A stretch of 64,000 nt of DNA, from positions 506,001-570,000 of the forward strand of contig JAIWNE010000008.1 of assembly GCA_025331445.1 (NCBI GenBank). Direction: 5' to 3'. The DNA comes from Blakeslea trispora (lineage: Eukaryota > Mucoromycota > Mucoromycetes > Mucorales > Choanephoraceae). Positions 21,600-33,200 of this stretch are shown piece after piece (position 1 is the first letter of the stretch; each line of letters starts with the position of its first letter). The translations under genes and the position numbers were made by a program. A model generated the notes under the pieces. It was given only the letters and a program-made list of their open reading frames with translations. It had not been told where the DNA came from and did no database searches.

Positions 21600-22663
21600 T
21601 TATGCCTTTGAACTTGCAATCTTGCCTTTTAATAAATGGGTAACAGACCAGATCAGCAGGAGAACAATTAATATTTCATAGACCTATTTATATACAGTTG
21701 TTAGAGAACATCATAAAAAACTGCTTTCATCTTCATACTGTACCAAAGACTTTAATGATAGAGTATTTACAAATGCATTCAACATTGATGCTAAAGTCTC
21801 TGCTAATATTTGTGATTTACTGACATACATTGGGCGATACATACATTGCTCCCATTCCCTGCATAGATTCTGTACTGCAGGTAGTCTTGTATGAGGAGCA
21901 CATCGGTTGATATCGTATTGATATTGGCAATAGAGTTGATCCGCAAGGAGATCTAAGCAAACATGGTTAGTATTGGTGCATCAATTGCACTTAAATATAA
22001 AATCTCTAACATACCTGATTCAAATGAGTCAGCTTTAACCTTCATATCATGTCGAATAAAGGAAATGATCTGAAATGCTATATATATAACACCAGAGAAG
22101 ATGACACTAAGTAGTGATAGTTTGAATAAGCCTGTCAGATAGACGATCTTGCCTTTTTGGTGTTCTGATGTAGAGGTGAGGGCTTGAGAAGTCGGAGTGG
22201 CATTAAAAATAAACGTAGGTGAATATGAGTATGAGGAGGGTATGTTTGTCTGGTCAACAGGACAAGTTAGATGCGTTGTTTGTGGTGATAGAGGTGCAGC
22301 CTGAGCTGACACATGTTGTATTGGCACAAGCGCATTGCTAGACTTAGGCGATTCTGGTGGAGTTGCTTGTGAATCCACTGGGGGCTATATAGGTATGTAA
22401 AGTAAGCTAAAACGTCATTAGCCATCTTCTGTACATACTGTCTTCTCTAATGGCAATGTTTTTATTTCATGCTCTTGTGGTTCTTCAGACAAACTAAAGT
22501 TATCCAATAGGTTGCATACAGTGTTGGTCAAGGACTTTTTTGATTTAACTTCCTCGAGAAGTGAGCTAGACACTTGAAAGCTTTTATTTGGTATAGCATG
22601 ACCAAAGAGAGAGTTGAGATTTGTGTATTCAAAATCCATTGGATCTGGATAGGAATCGTCCAT
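21600..22663 (-). CDS. Brl1/Brr6-family nuclear envelope protein
   Basis: Four exons (22663-22439, 22384-22015, 21952-21744, 21683-21600) join in phase to 295 residues. The N-terminal half is a disordered Ser/Pro/Thr-rich region. It is followed by a membrane segment (LSLLSVIFSGVIYIAFQII) and a luminal domain with four cysteines in the family pattern: LYCQYQYDINRCAPHTRLPA, then NLCREWEQCMYRP. Next come an amphipathic region and a second membrane segment (VYEILIVLLLIWSVTHLL). Brl1 and Brr6 form disulfide-stabilised luminal domains between two transmembrane helices and help fuse inner and outer nuclear membranes during nuclear pore assembly. Mucoromycota usually have one such gene; whether this is the only copy cannot be seen here. 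Confidence 0.85.
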
Positions 22664-22996
22664 TTCGGTGGTAAGCCTATTCAGCCACTATGCGTGTATG
22701 TATATGTGTTCTTTATTGTTTGATTCGTTTGGTTTAGAGAATAATAGCAATGATGATAATGATGATAACAATAAAAAAATTAAATTGAATAAAAAAAAAA
22801 GCCTCTTCTTGCTTTAGCTCTATAGTCACGCGTTTACGCGTTACTCGCCCAATGAAATGTCGCGCTTGATCTAATCAAGTTAAGGATTTCTTTCCGAGAA
22901 AGAAAGTAAGTAACTTTCACTGTATTTCCACCGTCAATTGGTCACTTTTTAAAATAAAATCGCTCGCGTTAATCACTTATCGCAACACTTTACATC
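22664..22996. other. Promoter region of the Brl1/Brr6 gene and possible left end of a Tc1-like fragment
   Basis: A 333-base AT-rich stretch with imperfect ATGATA-type short repeats at about 22745-22775. The part from about 22829 (GTCACGCGTTTACGCGTTAC) may be the old left end of the transposon fragment that follows, but no matching right end was found. Confidence 0.3.
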
Positions 22997-24037
22997 ATGG
23001 ATTCTAACATAACATTTTATCACGAAGATGGAAGAGGAAATGTCTTTGACGACAAGGGAAATTAGGCAACAACACATGATGAAGCCCCTTCCTTTCATCT
23101 CAAAAGCTTGATCGATCTCAAGAAGCTTATTAAAAACAACACTTATTCAGAGTTGAATACAGCCGAGGAACTTAACGATGTTACCATGGAAGAAGCAGCA
23201 GTTAAGAAGGAGAGGGAGAGCGAGTACAACAAATATGAAGAGAAGGACAGGCTGTTGTATCTCTATTTTGTGGTTGAAAAACGTATGACGAATAGCGCAG
23301 CTGTGAAGGCTGCGAACGTCAACGAACATACTGCTAGAAAATGGAAGAGAAAGTACAAAGAGAATCCTGAAGAATACGTACCCTATAAGCTAACAAACCT
23401 TGTGCCTTCCCGTCCTGAAAACCAGTTGAATGATGGGCACAAAGACCACTTGATCAATTTCTTTGATGAAAACAAGAGGGCAACCATCACCGACACCGTT
23501 GACGATTTGACGAGGAACTTCGCTGATCTTGATATTAAAAAATCCAGAGTAGCAGAGTTTATAAAAGAGGAATGTAATCTTTCTGCCAAAGTGATTTCTA
23601 GACACCCTGCCACAAGAAATAGTCCTGCTGTCATTGAAAAGAGAACCGTTTGGGTGAAGGAATGGTTAGAGAAAGGAATGGTTTATCCTCAAAACTGCGT
23701 GTTTTTGGATGAATCAGGATTTGATATCAATATGACTCGTAGCAGAGGCTGGTCAAAGCGTGGCGAGCCTGCCACTGTAGAAACACCCTCAGGAAGAGCT
23801 ATATCACATACTGTCTTAGGCGCTATTTCTTCAGTTGGTGTAGTAAATGTATCTATGAGACAGCCTGGCAATATTAAGAGAAGGAAGGTAGTCGGTGCAA
23901 CCAAGCGTAAGGCACCTGGCGACAAACTGTCAACCCCTACTGGAACTACTGGCTCTCACTATATGCATTTTATCGTTGATACGATGGATATTATGGATAC
24001 AATGCTTTATTTTACTAGTTTACAATTAACTCGATAA
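22997..24037 (+). pseudogene. Truncated Tc1/IS630-like transposase with an in-frame stop
   Basis: The frame starts with ATG at 22997, meets TAG at 23066-23068, then stays open from there to 24037. Residues after the stop include an N-terminal helix-turn-helix region (SAAVKAANVNEHTARKWKRK), a second DNA-binding helical part, and the first catalytic block CVFLDESGFDINMTRSRGW. The protein ends soon after HYMHFIVDTMDIMD, before the second D and the E, and runs into unrelated sequence. It therefore has a nonsense mutation and has lost its 3' third. It is homologous in its first half to the element at 63125. No terminal repeat could be paired. Confidence 0.75.
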
Positions 24038-24063
24038 ATCATGTACTTTGATAAAACTAAGTA

Positions 24064-26025
24064 TTAGTCTTTTTTATTCAACCAGTTATGATAGCTTCTC
24101 AAGTTCTTCTTGTAAGATGGACTCAAAATAGGACCAAAAGACGATCTTCTGTCCATTGCTCTGTTTACTTCCTCTTTCAAGAAGGTTGTCATATTTTCCA
24201 CTTTATCCTTGTAAATCATTAATTGTTGCAATGAAAGAGCCAGCTCTTCGCTGTTGTTGGGGCTCAGTGGTATACGGACTCTTTTGCTTGTTCTTTTTGT
24301 GGTGACATTGGATGGGGAGTCAAGACTTGTTTGTAACAAGTCGCCTTTGATGCCACAGATATGGAACGAGGTTACGATAAAAGAAGGTGGATAAATAAAG
24401 CCAAATGAACTGATTGCTTTTTGTATAATTGTTCTGGCTTCCAGAAGCAGTTTCAAGTGGTCATCCTTGACCTTGGTAGTGGTGGCCTTCCTTCCAACTT
24501 CGATGTTCGCTATATCAATGAACCCCTGATTGATATTAACTCCAAGTCTATAATCGATCTTGAACTTTCTATCAAAGCTTTTCAATACCGTATCGCCGCT
24601 ATATAGAGCAGACAATGGAGTTAGTATTCTCTGATATCCTTTTTTTTTTTTTTAAAATACAAGCTTTGTATTTACCTCTTGACTTGTACAGTCAGAGGAC
24701 AAAATGTTTTCTATTTTTTGGATCTCCTCAAAAGAAGGGTAATCTATGACACGTCTTACATTCCCAGCATTTTACCTCTCTTTCTTAATAAAATTCCTTA
24801 AAAATCACAATATGCTTCAATTATCCACTGAATTCAAAGCTATCATCGTTGATCGTTGGCAGAAGTATTGATTGAATGACAAGTAAAATGGTCTCCATCC
24901 TTCATCATGACCTTGTCGAAGATCCAAAAAATAGAAAACATTTTGTCCTCTGACTGTACAATGGTATTAGAGAATATAGCTTCTATGATGGGTCCCCAGA
25001 TATTTGTGTTAAAGTCTTGTTCTGATGGTTCATGAGCAGAAGAAAAGTCAAGTAGGCTTGGTTTAGTATAGAAGGCATTCATACTATACGCATAAGATAG
25101 TCGCATTATTGTGTTGTTAGCAAAATATCATGCATAGAAGCTGGGAATGTTTGGAACTTACATGGTGGTGATAATCTTGTATAAATACAAAGAATCTTCA
25201 GGACATTGTTGCTGGTATGATAATGATCGAGTATACCTTTTAAAGGCTGTTGACTTCTATGATTTCAAACGCTGTCAATTAACAAGTATTCTGATTTGTA
25301 AATCTGCCTCCTCATTCACATACTTTCTGTGTTACATAGTTTATCGCAGCAATCAGTTTTTGGTGTAGTGGTGAAAGTTGGTCCTCTTCAGTATTTTGAT
25401 GGGCTATCATTATTTCCTTCCAACCATCTACATCATCTTGTTGAGATGAGCTCCCTTGGTTTGATAGATCAATAATGTTATTTTCAGTTAAGCTTAATAA
25501 AAGATAGATATTTATATTTAGTGATTGCTAAACAAAGTATTTGGGATACTTACGTTTGGAATAAACGGCGATCCTTTTGGGTACGTTTAGTTGACTAGAT
25601 GAAATAAAGACTCTGTTGTTAGAGCCATGTATTGCATTTGACATATATTTTTGTGTCTTACAGTGGATGCTTCTTGGGATAGCATGTAATCGAATTTTCT
25701 TTTTGCTGTATTTGCGCTTATAATATCCCTGACTGTATCAGTCCAGTATGTGTCTAAGTGTGTGCTTTCAGTAATCATCTAAAATGATAATCAGTCAAAC
25801 GTGTTATAATCTGTATCTGACAAACTCCATACCGCAAAATCGCTACATATATATTCTTCATATAAAAAGTCTTTCAGTTCTTGGTCTTCAACTTCCTCGT
25901 ATACCGACATTACGGCAATCTTCAGTTCATTTTCTGCAAAAGTACGTGTCTTGAATCCAAAATGGATATAGAATGATTGTGTATCAAAGTCTTTTCCCTG
26001 TTTAAGTATGTAAGCTTTCTTGGAC
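24064..26025 (-). CDS. Lineage-specific hypothetical protein, partial model
   Basis: A chain of in-phase exons on the minus strand: 26025-25833, 25778-25662, 25594-25554, 25492-25324, 25256-25162, 25083 to about 24900, and the last 24606-24064. The joins up to 25083 agree in phase. Recognisable stretches are FKTRTFAENELKIAVMSVY, YWTDTVRDIISANTAKRK, IWGPIIEAIFSNTIVQSEDK and, in the last exon, KIDYRLGVNINQGFIDIANI with a basic Ser-rich tail. I recall families of this build as expanded in Mucorales, without known function. The 5' end is unresolved: the first exon seen begins at a splice acceptor and no in-frame ATG precedes it before the transposon at 26180. The join near 24700-24900 is disturbed by an inverted repeat. 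Function unknown. Confidence 0.45.
24686..24724 (+). repeat. 39-bp inverted repeat, left arm
   Basis: Exact reverse complement of 24921-24959. It lies between two putative exons of the hypothetical minus-strand gene, and the arm itself is open on the minus strand. Confidence 0.9.
24921..24959 (-). repeat. 39-bp inverted repeat, right arm
   Basis: Perfect reverse complement of 24686-24724, with 196 bases between the arms. On the minus strand this copy lies in a putative exon of the hypothetical gene (24064-26025) and codes for the VQSEDKMFSIFWI part. Confidence 0.9.
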
Positions 26026-26179
26026 CTAAAATAGCATAGATTAGTAACAGGACAAGCAATATGGTATCATAGCATATATCTACATTTTAAGAGTATCGAA
26101 GCTGGTAAAGAAAAGTAACAAAAATTTGAACGTCTTTTTCCTCCCTACTTTCACCCATATATGGAAATAAATAAACTAA

Positions 26180-27888
26180 TAGAGATATATTCAAAAAGTT
26201 TCACCCCGCTCCGGTTTGACTTTGCGCAAGATGCAGTGATCAGAATTCAATAAAAGTGGTATCAATCAAACCGAAAAAAAGTCGGAAACTTTTAGATGTG
26301 CTTTTTGTTACGATCGAGAGACCTTTTTATGATAAAGTATCAGAAATAAGATTTTTGAATTTTGAATTTATTTACAAACAATTAAAACTCAGCAAGAAGT
26401 CATCACAACATCACTGTCTTCTTCTTGAGGCTCTTCTGTGCAACAACTTTTCAAGTATTCTTCATAATACTCCTTCGCTTTGTCAACAAAGCCTCTCCGA
26501 ACAGAGAGGAGACTTCTCTCAGGTATCGAATTGAGAGTTTCTTCAAGTTTTGCCTTCAGCTTTACAGCAGTCTCATTCAAGTCTGGATTGTAGGCCAAAG
26601 GAGTCTTAGCCATCGACCATACCTTCTCGATTGGTTGCAATTCGCAATGGTAAGGTGGTGTGGTGGCAATCCTGTGACCAAACCTATTGGGAATCTCGTA
26701 GCATGCATAGGCAGGCTTGACTTCAAGTTTTTTGACGAGGTCCAGAAGAGTCTCCTTCTTCATCTTCTTTGGATTACCCTCCTCATCCAAATCCATGCAT
26801 TTTTACTGCATCAGCCAATCCTCAATCTCTTTCTTCTTGCTACCTCTGTTGGGGGTAGGGCTTAGTTTGCGCTTATGATAGGATGCACCATCCATATGGA
26901 TGATACAACTACCATAAGGCAAGAGTGACTTACAAAGCCTCTCGAACAACTGTTCAAACTTTTCTGCAGTGAAGTGACCATGATAGTCAGGGTTGACATT
27001 CTTTCCACCATTGACTGGCTACACAGTCACACTGTCTTTGATCACTTCAGCATTTGCCCTTCTACCTTCGTTAAAAACAACAAATGCAGCAAAAATCACC
27101 ATCATCGGTTTTCGTCCAAGCTCATTGACTACACCCTTAACAGGGGCCCAAGTCTTCTTGGCATGATGGTCAAGATGGCAACATGACTCATCAAGAAACA
27201 CCTCAGGCTTGATTGGTCTGCACTTTCCATTCAGGTTTTGCAGCCTTTCGCTGACATATTTGTGTTGATACTCAACATTGGCATCAGAGTCATGGTTAAT
27301 GTTTCTGCGGATACCTTGTTTATATCGCAAATCCAAGGTATGCATATCCCTCAAAAGAGTCTGTTTTGATACATCAATATTGTGCTTGTCTTTTAAAGCT
27401 TTTTTGATAGTCTTCACAGTGGCTGGAAGACCTTTTTCGTTGTTTTCTTTAACAATACTCTTTACGGCTAAAATATAATCCTTCATCAATTCACGAGGAG
27501 GGCGACCTATAAGCTTTTTTCGGAAGCTTCCGATTGCGAATTGCTTATACGAATTGCTTTCTTAGCAGCACTGCTTGTAATGCCAAGAAGCTTACTAAAA
27601 GTCTCTCGGGATTCTGGTTTCTTGCAATGGCCATTTTTGAGTTTGTTTTCCTTGATTAGATCGTACATTCGACTTAAAAGGATATAAGTTTCATCTGTGA
27701 ATTCACGAGAATCTAAGATGGGTTTTGGATAAAGTGTTTACGAGAACTCATTTTTTAATAGTGATGAAAGAGAAAAGAGAGGGCTTTTCAACCATGGTAG
27801 TCTCAACTCTGTAGACCCATGTCTCATGAGGTAGTCACTATAAGAAAAAAGTCGATTTTCGGGGCGAGACTTTTTGAATATATCTCTA
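26180..27888 (-). mobile_element. Tc1/IS630-like element with TIRs and TA target site, inactive
   Basis: A 1.7-kb element. The left end reads TA then GAGATATATTCAAAAAG (26180 onward). The right end is the inverted copy ending at TA 27887-27888. The first 27 bases inside the TAs match at 25 positions. The enclosed transposase gene on the minus strand is broken (see the pseudogene entry). TA duplication and the D-D-E transposase place it in the Tc1/mariner/IS630 superfamily. Confidence 0.85.
26389..27751 (-). pseudogene. Transposase of the Tc1/IS630-like element, broken
   Basis: Reading the minus strand from ATG 27751 gives MSSRKHFI, then a frameshift before KPILDSREFTDETYILLSRM. A second frameshift lies near 27510, before LIGRPPRELMKDYI. 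The frame then runs to TAG near 27020 and TAA near 26810, ending at 26389. Catalytic blocks survive: VFLDESCCHLDHHAKKTWAP (first D), IIHMDGASYHKRKL (second D) and CELQPIEKVWSMAK (E). The gap between the second D and E is about 87 codons, far longer than the 34 of Tc1 mariners. With two frameshifts and two stops it cannot make active transposase. Confidence 0.8.
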
Positions 27889-27990
27889 ACTATGACAGCA
27901 AATTGTGATTAAGCAAGTCACAACGGCATTGGCCTTGATTTTTAACTCTCTCTTTATTGTTGTAATGGTTTTTTTTTCTTATGGCCACAA

Positions 27991-29310
27991 ATGACAAGCA
28001 GAAGAATTGAACTATCAAGAGATATTTTGTCTAACCTAAAGACATCCAAAGTATTTGCAGAGTCAGACAAGCCATTGAATTCCATATCTTTTAGCGATAC
28101 AGGCGAATACTGTGTTACTGCAGGACAGGACGATAGCCTTAATATCTACAACTGCAAGGAAGGAAAGTAAGTATATTTATATTTTTCTCTGTATATTTTC
28201 CTTTCTTACTTACTATTGTCATAGTGTGCGATCTACCTTGTATTCCAAAAAGTATGGTGTCATACTAGCCAGATTCACTCATCACAAGAACAATGTCATT
28301 TATGCATCTACCAAAGAAGATGGTAAACATATACGTCTTCAGTCATTGTCAATACTGACACATGTTCAACAGACACATTGAGATATCTATCAATTCACGA
28401 CAACAAATATATTCGGTATTTTCGAGGCCACAAGAAGAGGTAAAGCGTAATGACACCTCTCAATTTATCTCGGAAGGCTCATTCAACTCATCCAAATAGA
28501 GTCACAGCTGTAGAAATGTCACCTATTGATGATACCCTAATGACTTCCTCTTTGGACCAAACAGTACGTTTATGGGATTTACGTTCGTCTACTTGTCAGG
28601 TAAGTGACTATGATTAAGATTGAAATACACAGAAAAAGTGGACTCAATAAGCCTTATGGGATAGGGTGTGTTGCATGGTGAAGGTAAAGCCTTGGTGGCC
28701 TTTGATCCTCAAGGTCTTGTATTTGCTATCGCCACCAACAATGATACAATTCGCGTCTACGATTGCCGTGAATATCTAAATGGACCATTTGCTGTGTGGC
28801 CTATTCAAGATCCACAACATCATTATCCTCCAGCTGAATGGACCAGTCTCAAATTTTTACCAGATGGCAAAAAGATTGTGATCACTACTGTCTCAGATAC
28901 TATTTATGTTATTGATGCATTTGAGGGCACCTTGTTACAACGGTTTGTAGGACATGCAGGCCCCAATTCACCTTCTACTTGCGGCGAAGAAGTATGTATC
29001 ACACCTGATGCCAAATACTTGTTGGCTGGTGGGCGTGATTCTTACCTTCGTATTTGGGATCTAAATGCAGATCCTCACGTCATGGACCAGCAACCTTTTG
29101 TAACGCTACAGACACCACATCAACATGAAATTAGAGTCATGGGTCACAATCCAATGAATGCCATGTGTGTTACTGGATCAACCGAGCTGGTAAGTTGCTC
29201 TTTGCATGTCCTTTTTTTTTTTTTTTTTTTACTTGACAGATTTTATTTGATGTTGTTTATAGGCGTTTTGGCTTCCAGCTCTTGACAGGCGGAGATCAAA
29301 TATAGTTTAA
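27991..29310 (+). CDS. SWD2: WD-repeat protein Swd2/WDR82 (COMPASS and mRNA 3'-end processing)
   Basis: Six exons (27991-28166, 28225-28322, 28373-28439, 28500-28599, 28665-29189, 29263-29310) join in phase to 337 residues, the usual family length. Seven-bladed WD40 features are visible: [71 protein letters not shown], then [20 protein letters not shown] and [11 protein letters not shown]. Swd2 is shared by the Set1/COMPASS histone H3K4 methyltransferase and the cleavage and polyadenylation factor in yeast, and WDR82 recruits Set1 in animals. The ATG at 27991 was chosen over that at 27981, which is out of frame. It follows the dead transposon by about 100 bases, so its promoter partly lies in or beside that element. 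Confidence 0.92.
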
Positions 29311-30292
29311 TAGCATTAATACTAATAAAAAAAAACAATCTATTTAATTGCATTTTCCGTCTTTAAGCTAAACGTAAAAACGAACAAAAAAAAAACTCAA
29401 AAAAGGGATTCTGAAGCATGTACATTTAATGCATTGTTCTCTGCTTTGGAACTTGATAAGCACGAATAGCTGAGGTTGCTAAACAAGCGCCTTGTTGACC
29501 TCGTCCAGTGTTTGTTATATCCTTAGGCATATCTTTGTCTCATTTTATTAATGCAAGTGAATTTGTATGAAGGACATCTTGTGTTCATTATATAATTCAT
29601 GACTCATCCCTTGAAGAACGAATGAATAACTTCTTAATAAAGTATATCGAGAAGCAAGTAGGGAATATCTCTCAACTGAACAAACAAGTTGCAAATTCGC
29701 TTCGATAGTACACAATGATGTATTGTGTTATATTCAAGTTTACCTAGGAAAGCGTTTTTTTTTTTTGTTTGTCTTGAAGAAAACATAATGTGACTGCAAT
29801 CGTCTGCTTATTAATGAGAAGATATATAGAGAGTTCTCTCTATTACATATTTGTCTGACAGTATCGTTGATAGCATAATCAATTTCTTCTTCACATCTAC
29901 CGCTGAATCCTCCCATTGACAATTGTTTTTTTGCCTAGCCAGTCCAATCTGAGACGATCTGGGAAGTTCTGATATAGTTGGGAGAGAAAATAGAAAGGAG
30001 GACAATTATAGATATTCAAATATTGAGAGGGTATTGACACTATGAGTCGCAAAAAACGTTAGTATTCTGAGTTTGAGTTGACTGAAATGAAAACTTACAA
30101 ATTTGTTTAAAAGTGGAGTGGATGAATAAATGTGGATGTAGATAGAAGGAGCGGGTTAATTAATATTTTAAATAAACATTTAAAAACTTACCCTAAAAGG
30201 TACACACACGCCATCGGCGGTAAGCCTAGCTCTGTTTCGTTTTGGGAAAAGTAGCGGCAAAAAAGAGTACAATGTAGAATTGATTGCTTTTG
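29311..30292. other. Spacer between convergent genes
   Basis: About 1 kb between the 3' ends of the Swd2 gene and the Fanzor-like pseudogene. AT-rich, no supported gene. A structured guide RNA encoded next to the Fanzor-like gene would have to lie near 30000-30300; I could not recognise one by eye. Confidence 0.35.
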
Positions 30293-33200
30293 TTAAAGAT
30301 ACGGGTTGAATACATCAAGAGTTCCTTTGCCGATCAGTCTAGATGCACCAGAGATACCAATGGCTAGGGCTGAAAGAGAGTCTCTTGGTTTGTGGGATTG
30401 TTTTGCTAAATTAAGAACACAAGCCTTGTTGCTGCATATAGAGGTACCATTGATCGTTTTCAGACTTTCTCTTCCATCCTTCTCTACAATTCTCGATGGA
30501 TGACTTATTTTTTCAAAGCAAAAAACACAGACTTGAGACGTGTTATGTTCATTGTTTATACATACTGATGTATAAAGACTATGCTTCTTCGGCTTCCATG
30601 AACCACCCAGACGAACGTGTCCTCGAATGGACGAGCCAATACCGTAGCCTCTATCACCCACGAACATAATATGTAGTGCTTGCCGTTGTTGTTGTTGCTG
30701 GCCATACCTCCTTTCAGCTGAGCACGTTCGATCAAAAGTCTTTTCTTGTCTCATTTCATACCGCTTCTTACTTCTATTGCGAGCAGAACTGTAATAAAAA
30801 TTTCTTAATGTATTCTTATGCTCTTGATACGCATTGTATGCGACTATAGCACCTTCAAGAGTTGTAGCTGTTTTTAGAGAGTATTGTGAGAGAACTGCCT
30901 CCGCTGCTTGTACTTCTTGACCTTCTGGGATAGCTTTTGCACGTTTCAGACTGTGTTGAAAAGCATAACCACCACTTCGAAAATGCAAATCCCTGGGATT
31001 GATTTTGAATGTTTTAGGAATACTTAGTAATTCTTTATCAATGGTTGATAAGTCTGATGCTGTTGCTATAAGTAAACCAGTAAGCATGTTTAAGTAATAG
31101 CAGCAGTGATAATAACTTACGATTTGTAGAAGTAGACGTTTTGTATGTATCATATAACTGGAGGTGATATCTTAATTTTCTCAAAGAAAATGGTGCTGTT
31201 TCAGATATAGAGACAATTCCATTATCAGTCCAGAAAACCTAACCTCGTCTTGCTTTTCTAATATACTCCCATCAATTGCTACATTGTCAACATTCTCGAA
31301 ACACTTGTATTCTTCAGATGTAATATTTTTTGTAGACGTCTGTGCAGGCTGTTGTCTATTAGGATTTCTCAGGAAGTAGGCGTCATGCCTTAGCTTTTTA
31401 AGTTTGTTTCTTTGAGTATAGATATCTTCATCAAGCTGCTTTCGGTTTCTTCTCATCTGCGCTATTTGTTCATAAAGATCTTGGTTTGACGCAAGAGCTT
31501 TGTTTGCTTCTTCTCGAAGAGTTTTGTTCAGCATCGTTTTATCTTGTGGCACCCACTGTTCCTTCAGCTCCTTGATGTTGTTTCTGAGAATAAAATCTCG
31601 CCTTGCCTTACATGCTTGTTTGAGCTTGTTAGATACTTGATTTATTTCATGTTGGAGTCTGTTGGCTTCAGTCTTAGAAAAATTTGTGTTGGGAGCCAGT
31701 GGTGAAGCCGGTATAGATGCAGACGATGATGGCTGAGCTTCTTCTTGAGACTTGATCGGCTGACATGTGTTGGCTGGTGAAGCGTTATCAAGTATGTTAC
31801 AGATACGAACTGTTTCTGCACCAGGAAATACAACCATGTAGTGACCAAACGTATGCTTCCATTTGTTTCAAATAGCAAGTAGTTTTTTCAAGAAAAAAAA
31901 AAAAGAACTGAACATAGCATGCTTTTGTTCAGTTGCAAGCTGTCTTGTGGTGATAATGTTTCCATCAAAATCATGAACATTTAGTGGATTTGTTTTTGCG
32001 TTAGTTCCGCAAAAGAGACTGAAAAGAGATGGTGCATCCAAATGGAGAGCATTCAACTGGGAAGGGCTTGTCAAAGGGCAAAGAGAGGCTATTCGCTTTG
32101 TCTGTCCAATAGCACGAAAGATAGTATTTGCCATCAAGAAGAAGGGAATATTATACTCAAAAAATTTTCGATGTCTTGGCAATGACATGTAGGGAGAGAT
32201 TACATTGGCAATCATCATGCAGACGTCTGATTCTTTTGGACTCAAATCTGAAGTTTGTTCTGTTCAAATGGTCAGTCATGCTTCAGACAAGCTTTGTTTG
32301 CTAGGTAGCTTTACCTTGAAAATGTTGTAACGTAATTTTTCCTTGAGGATTTGAATACAAAGTTGCTCTTAGAATAGCTACCAAGGCTTTCATTCTTCTT
32401 CTGGGGTATCATTGTTGTCTTGCGTAGCATTGTCTTCCAGCTCTAGAATGCGACCTTCTGCTGCAGGAAGTTCTTCGGCAAGGTTCATGAGATCAAGTAG
32501 CTCGTTATCGTCATCATCAATAAGGTTTGGTTTCTCTTGCTGTTTTAGTTTTCCTTTTGAAAATGCTGATCTCTGTTGAAACCCAAAAAAAACATTAGCC
32601 TGACATTGTATCAACTAATCCTAAACTACTTGCCTCGTTTTTCAAAATTTCTTCGTACGTATCTATTCTAACTTGACAGCGGTCTGCTCTAGTCTTCCAT
32701 TTTTCATCTTGGAAATTACTTTCTTTATATCTTTTCAGCATTGTCTCTAGCTTGTTTCTTTCTTTCTTGAACAGATTCCGTCGATGACTTCTTGAGTTAT
32801 TAATCAAACCAATTGAGGAAAAAGGAATGGCTGGCAGGTAGACATGATTTTGGGTTTTCTTTGTTTTTTGACGATCTTGCTTTGACTGCGAGAGATAATG
32901 CTTATACTGTTTGGTTCGCTCAGGGGCAAGGTGGATACGCAGTAAATGACTTAGTAGCTGGTTTAGTATCTTTCTAAAACGACCAGGGCGGGTCCATATG
33001 TTTTTGAAGTTTACGAAATACATGGAGTAGGCTTTCTTCATCAAGTAGTTGTCAACAGTACATTTTTCGTCCTATCTAGGAGGCATTGCATCCACAAAAG
33101 CCTTGATAATAGGGTTCTTGTTTAAGGTGTCTTGTCTGGTACCTTTAGGACCAAAATAGGCACTGTGAATAATTTGAAAATGACTCTGGTCAAAGATGTT

